DNA of 51,493 nt from Myxococcales bacterium (GTDB taxonomy: Bacteria; Myxococcota; UBA727; JABDBI01). The position numbers and the translations under genes are program-made. The notes beneath the pieces are model-generated. The model searched no databases, had not been told where the DNA came from, and saw nothing but the letters and a program-made list of their open reading frames with translations. This document shows, in pieces, positions 8,287 to 17,730 of the stretch. The stretch is from assembly GCA_023248595.1 (NCBI GenBank), contig JAHFEG010000004.1:1-51493 (forward strand), read 5' to 3'. Numbering within the stretch: position 1 is the first letter of the stretch; every line of letters begins with the position of its first letter.

Positions 8287-8898
8287 CTATTTTTTTATCA
8301 CCAGCGCGCGATAAATTGGGATGCCAAATTCGAGGCATTTTTTTTCACGATGGGATTGTGCCTGCATGGGATTATCCAAAAGAAGACCTTGTGGATGTAA
8401 AGAGCAATCTAGCGCGGGATGCTCTTTAAAAATTTGCAAATAAGATTCAAAAAGAGCGCTGACATCTGTTTGCAAAAAAAGTGTTCCGCCGATTTGAAGT
8501 TTGGAAACGAGAATGCCCAGAAAATCTGGGTTGATAATGCGACGTTTTTGATGGCGTTTTTTCCACCAAGGATCTGGAAAATTGACGGTAATATTGCTTA
8601 ATGTTTCGGCTTCAAAAAGAGCAGGCACAAGTGTCCACGCATGCCCAAAAATAGCGTGAAGATTGTTTATCGCTTCGCGTTTTTTCTTCGCATTGGCTTG
8701 TTTGACGAATGCTTCTTTGTATTCAATGCCAACAATGTTGTGACTCAAGGCAGCGCGAGCGCGCTCAAATAAATAATAGGCTCGTCCCATTCCTAATTCC
8801 AATTCCAGAGGATGTGTGTTTCCAAATAGATCTGGCCAAGGCGCAATGGTAGGAATTTTAGAAAATGCAGGTAAAGGCGTTGGTTCTTTTAGGTTCAT
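8287..8898 (-). CDS. trmB: tRNA (guanine46-N7)-methyltransferase
   Basis: TrmB methylates G46 in the variable loop of tRNAs with S-adenosylmethionine. The SAM-binding motif LELGMGRAYYLF, the acidic end of strand two (VGIEYKEAF), and the family signature VNFPDPWWKKRHQKRR are all present; length (203) is normal. It lies back-to-back with the metallophosphoesterase gene at 8965, with 66 bases between their starts. Confidence 0.96.
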   Translation of the reverse strand: MNLKEPTPLPAFSKIPTIAPWPDLFGNTHPLELELGMGRAYYLFERARAALSHNIVGIEYKEAFVKQANAKKKREAINNLHAIFGHAWTLVPALFEAETLSNITVNFPDPWWKKRHQKRRIINPDFLGILVSKLQIGGTLFLQTDVSALFESYLQIFKEHPALDCSLHPQGLLLDNPMQAQSHREKKCLEFGIPIYRALVIKK

Positions 8899-8899
8899 G

Positions 8900-8928
8900 T
8901 TGTCATATCACTGTATTGAATACATAAT
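8900..8928 (+). promoter_or_regulatory. Sigma-70 type promoter for the metallophosphoesterase-recJ-sucA run
   Basis: TTGTCA at 8900-8905 and CATAAT at 8923-8928 are separated by exactly 17 bases, a close match to a housekeeping promoter. Transcription would start near 8935, giving a 30-base leader before the ATG at 8965. The downstream genes follow with gaps of 18 bases or less, or overlap. Confidence 0.6.
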
Positions 8929-8964
8929 AGATAAAAGCTTTTTGAGAATTAACCGGGAAAAATC

Positions 8965-9666
8965 ATGCGTATCTGGGGTATCAGTGATCTGCATTTATCA
9001 TTTTCTTCCAATAAACCAATGGATGTTTTTGGAGAACATTGGGCGGGACATGCAAAAAAAATGCAAGAAGCCTGGGACGCTTGCGTTCAGCCTGAAGATA
9101 TTGTGCTTTGTCCAGGTGATTTGTCTTGGGCCATGCGTCTTGAAGAAGCCAAAACCGATTTGGCTTGGATTGGTGAAAGACCTGGTTTGAAAATTTTAGG
9201 GCGGGGTAATCATGATTATTGGTGGAGCAGTATTAGCAAGGTGAGAGCGGCATTGCCCAAAGGATGTATTGCTTTGCAACACGATAGCGTGGATTTAAGG
9301 GAAGTTGTGGTGGCGGGAAGTCGCTGCTGGTCTGCTCCTGGAGCGCTTGATTATACGCCTGCTGACCAAAAAATATATGAACGTGAATTACTGCGTTTAC
9401 GGATGTCGCTTGAGTCTGCTCAAAAAATTGCCAACGGTCGACCCATCATTGCCGCCATTCATTATCCACCTTTTACCGCAAAACAATTACCCACTGGGTT
9501 TGCTGAAATCATAGAAGAATTTGGTGTTTCGATCTGTGTTTATGGGCACTTGCATAGTGCGCGTTCGCATCGTACGGCAGTGCAAGGCTTGGTTGAGGGT
9601 GTTCGTTATTTTCTAATCGCTTGTGATTATCTCGACTTTAAGCCTACATTGATTTGGTCTTCATAA
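8965..9666 (+). CDS. Calcineurin-like metallophosphoesterase
   Basis: A 233-residue cytoplasmic phosphoesterase. The dinuclear-metal ligands appear in order: GISDLHL near the N-terminus, CPGDLSWAM, GRGNHDYWW, AAIHYPPF and a final VYGHLHSARSH. There is no signal peptide. The family includes phosphodiesterases and nucleotide hydrolases; the substrate cannot be told from sequence. It is the first gene of the run and ends 12 bases before recJ, which makes a role in nucleic-acid or nucleotide metabolism possible. Confidence 0.92.
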   Translation: MRIWGISDLHLSFSSNKPMDVFGEHWAGHAKKMQEAWDACVQPEDIVLCPGDLSWAMRLEEAKTDLAWIGERPGLKILGRGNHDYWWSSISKVRAALPKGCIALQHDSVDLREVVVAGSRCWSAPGALDYTPADQKIYERELLRLRMSLESAQKIANGRPIIAAIHYPPFTAKQLPTGFAEIIEEFGVSICVYGHLHSARSHRTAVQGLVEGVRYFLIACDYLDFKPTLIWSS

Positions 9667-9678
9667 AAAGGTTTTTGT

Positions 9679-11409
9679 ATGACACAGGTGGGTTTATCAC
9701 ATCGCTGGAATTTACGTCCAGCCGACGACACTAAAGTAAATGAATTGATCATTGATATGGGTCTTCATCGTATTCTGGCGCGGGTTTTAGTGGCAAGAGG
9801 AATTGATAGTAAGGAAGCAGCAGAACGCTATCTTAAACCTGAATTAAGTGCATTGGGTGATCCATTTGCTTTTGCCGATATGGATATCGCTTGCGACAGA
9901 CTTTTAAAAGCAATTCAACAAAATGAAGTGATTGGAATTTTTGGTGATTATGACGTCGATGGCGTAACCTCGACGGTTCTTTTGTGGGAGTTTTTAGAAA
10001 GCTGTGGTGCTCAAGTCGTGGCGACTATTCCCGATCGTCTTCGTGAAGGATACGGCTTAAATGTCGCCGGGTTGGATCGTTTACAAGCAGGTGGCGCAAC
10101 TTTAATTGTGACTGTTGATTGCGGCATAACTGCCCACAAAGAAGTAGAGGAAGCCGTTACTCGTGGGATTGATGTCATTGTTATCGATCATCACACCGTT
10201 TTAGTGGATTTACCCAAAGCCGTTGCCGTGATTAATCCCCATCGTCCTGATTGTGGTCGAGCTGCGACACATATGTGCGCAGTCGGTGTGGTTTTTAATT
10301 TATGCATGGCACTTCGAAAACGTTTGCGGGAAGCAAACTTTTTTGCTGAAAATCCAGAACCTAATTTGAAAGATTTGTTAGATTTGGTGGCGCTGGGAAC
10401 CGTGGCAGATGTGGTGCCGTTGGTCTTAGATAATCGTATTTTTGTACATCATGGTTTAGATTTAATTCGTCAAGAACGCAGAATTGGATTTAAAGCTCTT
10501 TTAGAAGTGGCTGAGGTTAAAGAAGGCAAAGTCAGTGCTTCTACCTTGGGTTTTCATTTGGGTCCGCGTATTAATGCCGCTGGTCGACTCGAAGATGCCA
10601 TGCAGGCTGTTAAATTGTTGCGCACCAAAGAAATGAGCGCGGCAACTGTCATGGCCCAAATGCTGAATACGCAAAACCAATCACGTCGAGATTTAGAAAA
10701 AGAGATTTTGGCAGAAGCAATTTCAGAAATTAGTAATTCAAAAGAACACAAAGACGCTTTGGTGCTTGTTGTTGGTCGGGAACATTGGCATCCAGGTGTT
10801 GTAGGCATTGTTGCTTCTAGATTAGTTGAAAAATTTGGGAAACCAACGGTTGTAATTGGAGAAAATGGTAAAGGTTCAGGACGCAGTATTCCTGCTTTCC
10901 ATTTGCATCAAAGTCTGTGCCAAGTGCAAGATTGTTTGCAAGGTTTTGGTGGACATGCCCATGCCGTGGGAGTGCATTTGGTTTTTTCGCAATTAAGCCT
11001 TTTTCGTGATTTGCTCAATCAATATGCGGCAAAGGTTTTAAAACCAGAAGATTTGATACAAACAATTGTTTATGATGGAGAAATTGCAGGTGATGATGTC
11101 AGTGAAAATTTGGTGAATGATTTAGCGGTTGCCGCGCCTTTTGGTCGTGGGAATCCCGAACCTGTATTTCGACTTAAGTGTTTGAGTTTTAGGAATTTGC
11201 GAGAATTAAAGGGCGGTCATTTACGAGGAGAGATTTTGCTTAAAAAAAATATTCCCTTTGTGGCATTTGGCATGCTGGAAAAAATGAAATTATTTGAAAA
11301 GCCTGCTGATGTATTGGCTTATCTAGAAATAAATGAATGGATGGGGAGAAGGACGATACAACTTCGCATAAAAGATATTCAAGTGGCGCTAACAAACAGT
11401 GTGAATTAA
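9679..11409 (+). CDS. recJ: Single-stranded-DNA-specific exonuclease RecJ
   Basis: RecJ degrades single-stranded DNA 5' to 3' in recombination, mismatch and base-excision repair. The DHH-family motifs are clear: GIFGDYDVDGVTST at about residue 86, TVDCGIT, the VIVIDHH motif near 167-173, LVALGTVADVVPL, and the DHHA1 segment GRGNPEPVF after a GSGRS-containing loop. Length (576) matches the family. It starts at an ATG preceded by AAAGG and is followed after 18 bases by the fused oxoglutarate dehydrogenase gene. Confidence 0.97.
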   Translation: MTQVGLSHRWNLRPADDTKVNELIIDMGLHRILARVLVARGIDSKEAAERYLKPELSALGDPFAFADMDIACDRLLKAIQQNEVIGIFGDYDVDGVTSTVLLWEFLESCGAQVVATIPDRLREGYGLNVAGLDRLQAGGATLIVTVDCGITAHKEVEEAVTRGIDVIVIDHHTVLVDLPKAVAVINPHRPDCGRAATHMCAVGVVFNLCMALRKRLREANFFAENPEPNLKDLLDLVALGTVADVVPLVLDNRIFVHHGLDLIRQERRIGFKALLEVAEVKEGKVSASTLGFHLGPRINAAGRLEDAMQAVKLLRTKEMSAATVMAQMLNTQNQSRRDLEKEILAEAISEISNSKEHKDALVLVVGREHWHPGVVGIVASRLVEKFGKPTVVIGENGKGSGRSIPAFHLHQSLCQVQDCLQGFGGHAHAVGVHLVFSQLSLFRDLLNQYAAKVLKPEDLIQTIVYDGEIAGDDVSENLVNDLAVAAPFGRGNPEPVFRLKCLSFRNLRELKGGHLRGEILLKKNIPFVAFGMLEKMKLFEKPADVLAYLEINEWMGRRTIQLRIKDIQVALTNSVN

Positions 11410-11427
11410 ATTGAGTGGGACGACAAC

Positions 11428-14400
11428 GTGAATAACAAAAACGAGCAGCTGGGACTGAACGAGAGTTATGTTGAAATTTTACGGGCACAGTGGCAATCAG
11501 ATCCATTGAGTGTTCCAGAAGAATGGAGGAATTATTTCCTCGGACATAAGACTGCGCAGATGATTCCAGTCCTGGTCGCTGCAAGTGAAACAACCAAAGA
11601 GAAACTGGCTCTTGTTTCAGCGGAAACGAAAATTGTCGATCAGCGATCGATTCCTTTGGTGGGTATTGCCAAAAAAATTGTAGAGAACATGGAAAGATCT
11701 CTAGAGATACCGACTGCCATGTCTTCTCGAGATATCCCTGTGAAAGTGCTCGAAGAAAACAGAGCAATTATCAATGATTATTTAGAAGATGATTCTAGAC
11801 CTAGATGTTCTTTTACCCATTTGATTGCTTATGCCATTGTAAAAGCCATTCAATCAAATCCAGCACTTAATAATGGTTATAGCAAAGACGGGCAGCAAGC
11901 ACTCAAGTTAGTGCGTCCCGATATCAATTTAGGGTTGGCGATTGATTTACCTGCCCGTGATGGCGGGCGATCTCTGGTCGTTCCAAATATAAAAGCTTGT
12001 CAAAATATGGATTTTTTGACTTTCTTTTATGCCTACAATGATTTGATTGATAGGGCACGTCTCAACAAATTGGTTCCAGCGGATTTTACTGAAACAACGT
12101 TGACGCTTACCAATCCAGGCGGGATCGGTACGATGTCGTCAAATCCCAGACTGATGCTTGGTCAAGGTGTGATTGTCGCGACGGGTCGTATTGGATATCC
12201 TGCGCAATTTGATGCCACTTCTCCAGAAACGTTGCAAGCTTTGGGAATTGGTAAAGTCATGACGGTGACCTCGACCTATGACCACCGAATTATTCAGGGC
12301 GCGGAATCGGGAAGATTTTTAGCACACCTATACCAATTGTTGATTGGAGAAGAGGGTTTTTACGAGGATATCTTTCGTGTCATCAAGATTCCTCACCACC
12401 CATACCAATTAAAAGCTGATCAGGCAGTTGTTTTGGGTCAGCATGCCGACGTAATTCAAACAGAACGCGCCATGCGTGTGAGCCAATTAATTCATGCTTA
12501 CCGTGTTCGAGGTTATTTGCTGGCGCATGTGGACCCGTTGCATTTAATTTTACGAGAACACCCTGAACTTGATTTGCAAAATTACGGATTGACCATTTGG
12601 GATCTGGATCGTCAATTTGATACACTTGGCGTTCTTAGTAAAAGAGTCGCACCTCTTCGTGATATTTTAAAGCAGTTACGAAACACTTACTGTCGGCGCA
12701 TTGGCGTTGAGTATATGTACATCAATGATGTTGTGCAAAAAGCGTGGCTACAAAAAAAAGTTGAGCAAGAGAATGAAAAATTTACCATCGATGAAAAGAA
12801 AAATTTCTTAAGCAAGCTTTTGCAAGCCGAAGGTTTTGAGCACTTTTTACATAAACGCTATGTTGGGCATAAGCGGTTTAGCATGGAAGGCGCCGAAGCT
12901 GCCATCGCAGTTTTAAACGAGATATTGGATGAGGCTGCTGCTTTTGGGGTGACAGATGTCATGGTGGGCATGGCGCATCGTGGCCGTTTAAACGTGCTAG
13001 CGAATGTGATTGGTAAACCATATGCAGCTATTTTTGCAGAATTTGAAGATATCGATCCCAATACTTTTCAAGGGTCTGGCGATGTAAAATATCACCTCGG
13101 TGCTAGAGGCGTTCATCGTTGGAAAGGTAAGCCGAAAGATGCACTTAATATTGATGAGCGAGAAGTGCGCGTGGAGCTTGCCTGCAATCCGTCACATTTA
13201 GAAGCCGTCAATTCAGTTGTAGAAGGGCAGGTGCGTGCACAACAAGATTTAGCAGGCGATCGTATGCGCAAAAAGATTATGCCAGTGCTCATCCATGGAG
13301 ATGCGGCGTTCGCCATGCAAGGTGTGGTTTACGAGACGATGCAATGCTCTGATCTGCAAGGTTATCGGACAGGCGGAACGGTGCATTTGATTATTAACAA
13401 TCAAATCGGCTATACCACCTCGCCAGAAAAAGCTAGAACGTCGCTGAACTGTTCCGATGTTGCTAGGGCTATCTTTGCGCCCGTATTTCGCGTGAATGGC
13501 GATGATCCAGAAGCTTGTCTAAGAGCAGCACGCATTGCACTAGAATATCGCATGCTTTTTGGTCGTGATGTTGTAATTGATTTAGTGTGTTATCGTCGAT
13601 ACGGCCACAATGAAGGTGATGAGCCTAGTTTTACGCAGCCTATTTTATATGCTGCCATCCAAAAACATCCTTCTGTAGCGTCTATCTATAGTGAACTTTT
13701 GGTTCGTCGTGGAGATATTACCAGGGATGAATTAGAAAAAATTAAAGAAAGCTATCACAACCGTTTTGAAGAGGCTCATGCTGCAGTCCGAGAAAAAGGA
13801 CGAGGTGCTTTTTCCAATGATCATATTCCGCTGGGACAACTTCACGAATCCATTTTAGAAGAAAATTTAGACACGAGCGTTCCAGTCGAAACTTTAAAAC
13901 AGATTGCTGATAAAGTGACATTTGATCCAGAGACAATTGAAATTCATCCTCGGGTTAAAAGTCTGGTACTCGATCGACGTCGTGCCATGGTGTTTTCTGG
14001 CGCGCCGGGGATTGATTTTGGGATGGCTGAAATCTTGGCTTATGGAACTCTCTTGCTGGAAGGAATTCCCGTGCGTGTCAGTGGGCAAGATTGCGGGCGA
14101 GGGACATTTGCTCATCGTCATGCAGTTCTATACGATATCAACAATGGAAAATCCTATATTCCGCTCAATCATTTACATCATACGCGCGATGAAGGGGAAG
14201 AAGTTTGGCAACCTAGCCGTTTTCGAATTTATGATTCGCCGCTGAGTGAAGAAGCTGTGCTTGGATTTGAATATGGCTATTCTGTAAGCCATCCTAAATC
14301 TTTAGTAATTTGGGAAGCTCAATTTGGGGATTTTTTTAATGGTGCGCAAATCCAAATCGATCAGTTTATTTCTTCCTCGGAAGCAAAATGGCAGCAGCGC

Positions 14401-15090
14401 AGTCGTTTGACGATGTTACTACCGCATGGCTATGACGGTCAGGGTCCAGAGCATAGCTCGGCGCGTATTGAGAGATTTTTACAGCTGTGTGCTGAAGACA
14501 ATATGCGTATTGCTAATTGCTCAACGCCGGCACAGTTGTTTCATTTATTGAGGCGACAAGCAAAATTGCCCAAAAAACCCTTGGTTATCTTTACCCATAA
14601 AAGTCTTTTGCGCGCAGAAGATGCTTCTTCTAAATTAGAAGAACTCGCGGACGGTTTATTTAATTTTGTGATCGATGATCAGCGTTATGCTTCTAGCAAA
14701 AAAAGCAAACGTGTCATTTTTTGTAGTGGCAAAGTTTATTGGGATCTGGAGCGTTTTCGTTTAGAAAATAAAGTGGGCAAAGATGTTAGTATTGTGCGCA
14801 TTGAGCAACTTTACCCATTTCCCCAAGAACAAATATCAGCCATTTTACAGACAGCGACGGCTGCTAAAGATACCGTTTGGTTACAAGAAGAACCCAAAAA
14901 CTGTGGGGCTTTTTCTTATGTAGAGCCTTTATTTCGTCAATTGGGAGTAAATGCCCGCTATATTGGTCGGGCTGCTTCAGCAAGTCCCGCGACAGGCTCT
15001 CCCAAGGCGCACCGTCGTCAACAACAAACGATTATGGAAACAGCTTTTGCCTCAGTACGTGCAAAAGAGAACAATATGGAAGTCAGATGA
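11428..15090 (+). CDS. Fused 2-oxoglutarate dehydrogenase (E2o catalytic + E1o)
   Basis: This is a 1220-residue fusion like the actinobacterial Kgd/OdhA proteins. Residues about 8-40 are the E1o N-terminal segment (DPLSVPEEWRNYF). Residues about 90-320 are a dihydrolipoyl succinyltransferase catalytic domain with LTLTNPGGIGTMSS and the catalytic STYDHRIIQGAESG (His286). The rest is a thiamine-diphosphate E1o: GMAHRGRLNVLANVIGKPY, GDVKYHLGARG, GDAAFAMQGVVYETM, INNQIGYTTSP and YGHNEGDEPSFTQP. There is no lipoyl domain, so a separate lipoylated E2 and an E3 must be supplied from elsewhere. It acts in the TCA cycle, forming succinyl-CoA. The start is GTG with GAGTGGGA upstream. Outside Actinobacteria this fusion is uncommon. 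Confidence 0.95.
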   Translation: MNNKNEQLGLNESYVEILRAQWQSDPLSVPEEWRNYFLGHKTAQMIPVLVAASETTKEKLALVSAETKIVDQRSIPLVGIAKKIVENMERSLEIPTAMSSRDIPVKVLEENRAIINDYLEDDSRPRCSFTHLIAYAIVKAIQSNPALNNGYSKDGQQALKLVRPDINLGLAIDLPARDGGRSLVVPNIKACQNMDFLTFFYAYNDLIDRARLNKLVPADFTETTLTLTNPGGIGTMSSNPRLMLGQGVIVATGRIGYPAQFDATSPETLQALGIGKVMTVTSTYDHRIIQGAESGRFLAHLYQLLIGEEGFYEDIFRVIKIPHHPYQLKADQAVVLGQHADVIQTERAMRVSQLIHAYRVRGYLLAHVDPLHLILREHPELDLQNYGLTIWDLDRQFDTLGVLSKRVAPLRDILKQLRNTYCRRIGVEYMYINDVVQKAWLQKKVEQENEKFTIDEKKNFLSKLLQAEGFEHFLHKRYVGHKRFSMEGAEAAIAVLNEILDEAAAFGVTDVMVGMAHRGRLNVLANVIGKPYAAIFAEFEDIDPNTFQGSGDVKYHLGARGVHRWKGKPKDALNIDEREVRVELACNPSHLEAVNSVVEGQVRAQQDLAGDRMRKKIMPVLIHGDAAFAMQGVVYETMQCSDLQGYRTGGTVHLIINNQIGYTTSPEKARTSLNCSDVARAIFAPVFRVNGDDPEACLRAARIALEYRMLFGRDVVIDLVCYRRYGHNEGDEPSFTQPILYAAIQKHPSVASIYSELLVRRGDITRDELEKIKESYHNRFEEAHAAVREKGRGAFSNDHIPLGQLHESILEENLDTSVPVETLKQIADKVTFDPETIEIHPRVKSLVLDRRRAMVFSGAPGIDFGMAEILAYGTLLLEGIPVRVSGQDCGRGTFAHRHAVLYDINNGKSYIPLNHLHHTRDEGEEVWQPSRFRIYDSPLSEEAVLGFEYGYSVSHPKSLVIWEAQFGDFFNGAQIQIDQFISSSEAKWQQRSRLTMLLPHGYDGQGPEHSSARIERFLQLCAEDNMRIANCSTPAQLFHLLRRQAKLPKKPLVIFTHKSLLRAEDASSKLEELADGLFNFVIDDQRYASSKKSKRVIFCSGKVYWDLERFRLENKVGKDVSIVRIEQLYPFPQEQISAILQTATAAKDTVWLQEEPKNCGAFSYVEPLFRQLGVNARYIGRAASASPATGSPKAHRRQQQTIMETAFASVRAKENNMEVR

Positions 15091-15506
15091 GCATGATGCG
15101 TAAAGAATTAATTGAAATTATTAAGCAGCGTCATCAAAATACAGTGTTTGATACGCTTGGTATTGATATTGATTCTTTTGATCCTGAAGTGGTGGTATCT
15201 TTAAGTGTTGATCATCGCCATTTGCAGCATGCAGGGATTGTTCATGGTGGCATTTTTGTTTTGCTGGCCGAATCGGCAGCTTCTATTGCAGGTGCCTTGT
15301 TAGTGGATATGACGAAGTACCATGTATTTGGCATGGAAATTAATGCAAATCATGTTCGCTCAGTGTCAAGTGGCAGGATTTCTGCACAATCACGTTTAAT
15401 TTATCAAGGACGTTCGACTTTGGTGTATAATGTAGAAACAGTTAATAACGACGGTAAATTAGTTTCTATTTCTCGTTGCACTTTGGCCGTTCGTTTAAAA
15501 AAATAG
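15087..15506 (+). CDS. Hotdog-fold thioesterase, PaaI-like
   Basis: A protein of about 139 residues that probably hydrolyses acyl-CoA esters. The PaaI/ComA signature HAGIVHGGIFVLLAESAAS contains the conserved HGG turn and the acidic catalytic residue, followed by MEINANHVRSV. The ATG at 15087 overlaps the stop of the fused dehydrogenase (ATGA), so translation is coupled; a longer start further upstream lies inside the dehydrogenase and has no homology. Its place directly after a CoA-dependent dehydrogenase suggests that it frees CoA from misacylated or surplus acyl-CoA, but that is inference. Confidence 0.9.
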   Translation: MSMMRKELIEIIKQRHQNTVFDTLGIDIDSFDPEVVVSLSVDHRHLQHAGIVHGGIFVLLAESAASIAGALLVDMTKYHVFGMEINANHVRSVSSGRISAQSRLIYQGRSTLVYNVETVNNDGKLVSISRCTLAVRLKK

Positions 15507-15580
15507 CTGCGAGTTGTTTTCTTTCTTGATCGCGTGTTACCAATAGAGTGTCTTATTTTTAATGGGCAGTTGGGGGGCAC

Positions 15581-16612
15581 ATGGTTGGGAAGTTGGTCTG
15601 TTACTTAATTGGTTTTAGTTTGTTAGCAGCGACAATTCATGCGGATCGCCTGCAGTTATGCAATCAAGAAGGTAATCTATCTAAGCGTTGCTTGAATGGA
15701 CATTTATTTCCTCCCTCTTCAGTGAGTAATTCTCCTTTTTTAACCACTGATATTGGGTCGGGCGTTCATGTACAAAGTGGTCATACGCTGGATACATCAT
15801 CGAAGCCTTACGAAAGACATGCCGCATTTTCAGGTGGTCTCAATTATGACCTACAAATCGCAGTACTCGAATGGCTATCAGTTTTTGGAGGCTTTTCGGG
15901 AGGACTTTTAAGTGGTTCGGGAAATGATATTTTTAACTTAGGAATAGGCAGGGAATTTGATTATTCTTTAGGAACGCGGTTTTTATTGTGGAAGAACCAG
16001 CGATTTTTGATTTCGAGTAGCGCGAATTTTATTGGAACAGGGTATACAGGTTTAAACCTAATGAATTTCGCGACCACAGCTTCTAATTTAATTGTCCCCA
16101 TTCAAGCTTGTTTTAATGGTCCCTCAAAAACCGCTGATGACAAAAAAGCCAAAAAGGCAGCTTGTGCCAGTATTAATAAAGCATTGACAAAGTTTAATTA
16201 TGAATTGGGATTTAATGCGGAAGTTGTAATGGCTGCGGGAATTAATCCAACCATGGGATTTCGGACAAATCTGGGGTATCAACAGCTTTTTCGAAGTAAA
16301 ACGGATGCTTCTGATTTTAAAGGACAAGTATATGGTGGAATTGCTTTTAGTATCGATATAGCCCCTATTACACCTATTCCAATTGGCTTTTTGTTTGGAG
16401 CTGAATACGCCTATCAGCTCGATAATAGGCCATCCGAATTTTTCTATCTCGGCGCTTTGACTTTACACGGGGGAATTTTTTATACCGGCAGTCAAAATTT
16501 CTCTATCGGACTTGAAGTCTCTGACGAAATTGCTCCAGTAGGCTTTGGCCCGGTAGTCGATCGAAGCAATATGTTTTCAGGTAGTCTCAATCTTCGTTAT
16601 TATTGGAATTGA
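15581..16612 (+). CDS. Probable outer-membrane beta-barrel protein, unknown function
   Basis: A 343-residue exported protein. A signal peptide is clear (hydrophobic residues 5-18, cleavage after THA-type IHA near residue 21). The mature part has alternating hydrophobic strands with many Gly and aromatic residues, four Cys (two near the N-terminus, two at about 172-197), and ends in LNLRYYWN, an aromatic C-terminal strand as in barrels. I do not recognise a family. GGGGGG precedes the ATG. The lipoprotein gene follows 14 bases after its stop and is probably co-transcribed. Confidence 0.72.
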   Translation: MVGKLVCYLIGFSLLAATIHADRLQLCNQEGNLSKRCLNGHLFPPSSVSNSPFLTTDIGSGVHVQSGHTLDTSSKPYERHAAFSGGLNYDLQIAVLEWLSVFGGFSGGLLSGSGNDIFNLGIGREFDYSLGTRFLLWKNQRFLISSSANFIGTGYTGLNLMNFATTASNLIVPIQACFNGPSKTADDKKAKKAACASINKALTKFNYELGFNAEVVMAAGINPTMGFRTNLGYQQLFRSKTDASDFKGQVYGGIAFSIDIAPITPIPIGFLFGAEYAYQLDNRPSEFFYLGALTLHGGIFYTGSQNFSIGLEVSDEIAPVGFGPVVDRSNMFSGSLNLRYYWN

Positions 16613-16626
16613 TAAGGGGAATGGAA

Positions 16627-17682
16627 ATGTTGAAAACGAAACAATTGCTTATCTTTTTATTGCTGGGGATGATGTCTGCTTGCTTGGGGCAAAGTGTTTC
16701 ACCAGAATGTACTGCACCGCAGACTTCAACAACAAATGGATCAAAGGATTTTACTTTAAGTAAAAATGGAGGTCAATTTACGGATGGGCCCTGGACTTTT
16801 AGCGTTGAGGCTGGGGTTTTAAATGCAGATGCACAACTGCGCATTGAAGATAAATCGGGTTCCAATTTAAGCGTAAATGTTCCGCATCAATTGACGACCG
16901 AAGGGGGACAGACCATTAGCGTTGTCAATAATCATCCTCCAAGTACTGTGATAACACCAATTCGAATTGTTGCCCTTGCACCCATCGAGTATGTCGGCAT
17001 AAAACGTATTGTTGCCACTTTAAACACAGTCAATTTTCCAGCTCACGATGTAACCGTCATGCAAAGCTCGACTCGGCAAGCAGAACCTGATTTTTCGCAA
17101 GTGCCCACAGCGACAGCTAAATCATTTATTATAACGCCAGTGGCGCAAAATCTTGCAGTCCAAGACTCAGGTTGGCTTTATGTATTAAAACATGACTTAG
17201 AAGGAAGACAGCAATGTTTACAAGATGCAGTGGAAGAGATTGCCAAAGAAATTGGAGATAAAGTAGGAAAATACGTCGATGATCCTTGCCAGGCTTGTCA
17301 ATCGGTTGCTGCTGTGGTGGTTGATTTTAATAAATGCCAAGATCTGGTGAATAATCTAGGTGCAACTTTATGTGAAACATTTTTAGCTGAAAGTGCTAAA
17401 GAAAGTTGGACATCAACAATATTAAATTCAGGATGCAAGGGGGCCACATGGCTTGGTTCTTGGGTCGTTTCTTATGGAATTGAGCTGTATACAGGCGCAG
17501 ATCCTGTTGTCGCAATTTGTAACAATGCCGATAATCTCAAAAAATTTCTAGATCAATATAAAATTCGTGCAGACTGCATGTGCGATTTATTCATTCGTGA
17601 CCCAAGGTGTAAGGACACGTCGGAAAATGAAGAGTGCAAAAATATTTGGTCTTCGGTGGTAGGTGTTAGTACAAAAAAATAA
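16627..17682 (+). CDS. Predicted lipoprotein, unknown function
   Basis: A protein of about 351 residues with a lipoprotein signal: basic start MLKTKQ, hydrophobic core, and the lipobox MSAC at about residues 16-19. The first half (to about 160) looks like a beta-sandwich resembling ZU5-like modules (GGQFTDGPWTFSVEAGVL, LAPIEYVGIKRIV). The second half is helical and Cys-rich, with CQACQSVAAVV, CDLFIRDPRC and about ten further Cys that probably form disulfides. The ATG at 16627 is chosen over the upstream TTG at 16603 and ATG at 16621 because AAGGGGA is correctly spaced for it. It pairs with the preceding outer-membrane protein. Confidence 0.75.
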   Translation: MLKTKQLLIFLLLGMMSACLGQSVSPECTAPQTSTTNGSKDFTLSKNGGQFTDGPWTFSVEAGVLNADAQLRIEDKSGSNLSVNVPHQLTTEGGQTISVVNNHPPSTVITPIRIVALAPIEYVGIKRIVATLNTVNFPAHDVTVMQSSTRQAEPDFSQVPTATAKSFIITPVAQNLAVQDSGWLYVLKHDLEGRQQCLQDAVEEIAKEIGDKVGKYVDDPCQACQSVAAVVVDFNKCQDLVNNLGATLCETFLAESAKESWTSTILNSGCKGATWLGSWVVSYGIELYTGADPVVAICNNADNLKKFLDQYKIRADCMCDLFIRDPRCKDTSENEECKNIWSSVVGVSTKK

Positions 17683-17730
17683 AACTATTGATGGGTGGAT
17701 TTTTTTTAAGAGTGATTTACAACTTGGTTT

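Noticed and set aside
14877-15086. Longer start for the thioesterase gene
   Set aside because: The extension lies inside the 3' end of the fused dehydrogenase gene and has no thioesterase homology; the ATG at 15087 overlaps the stop in the usual coupled way.
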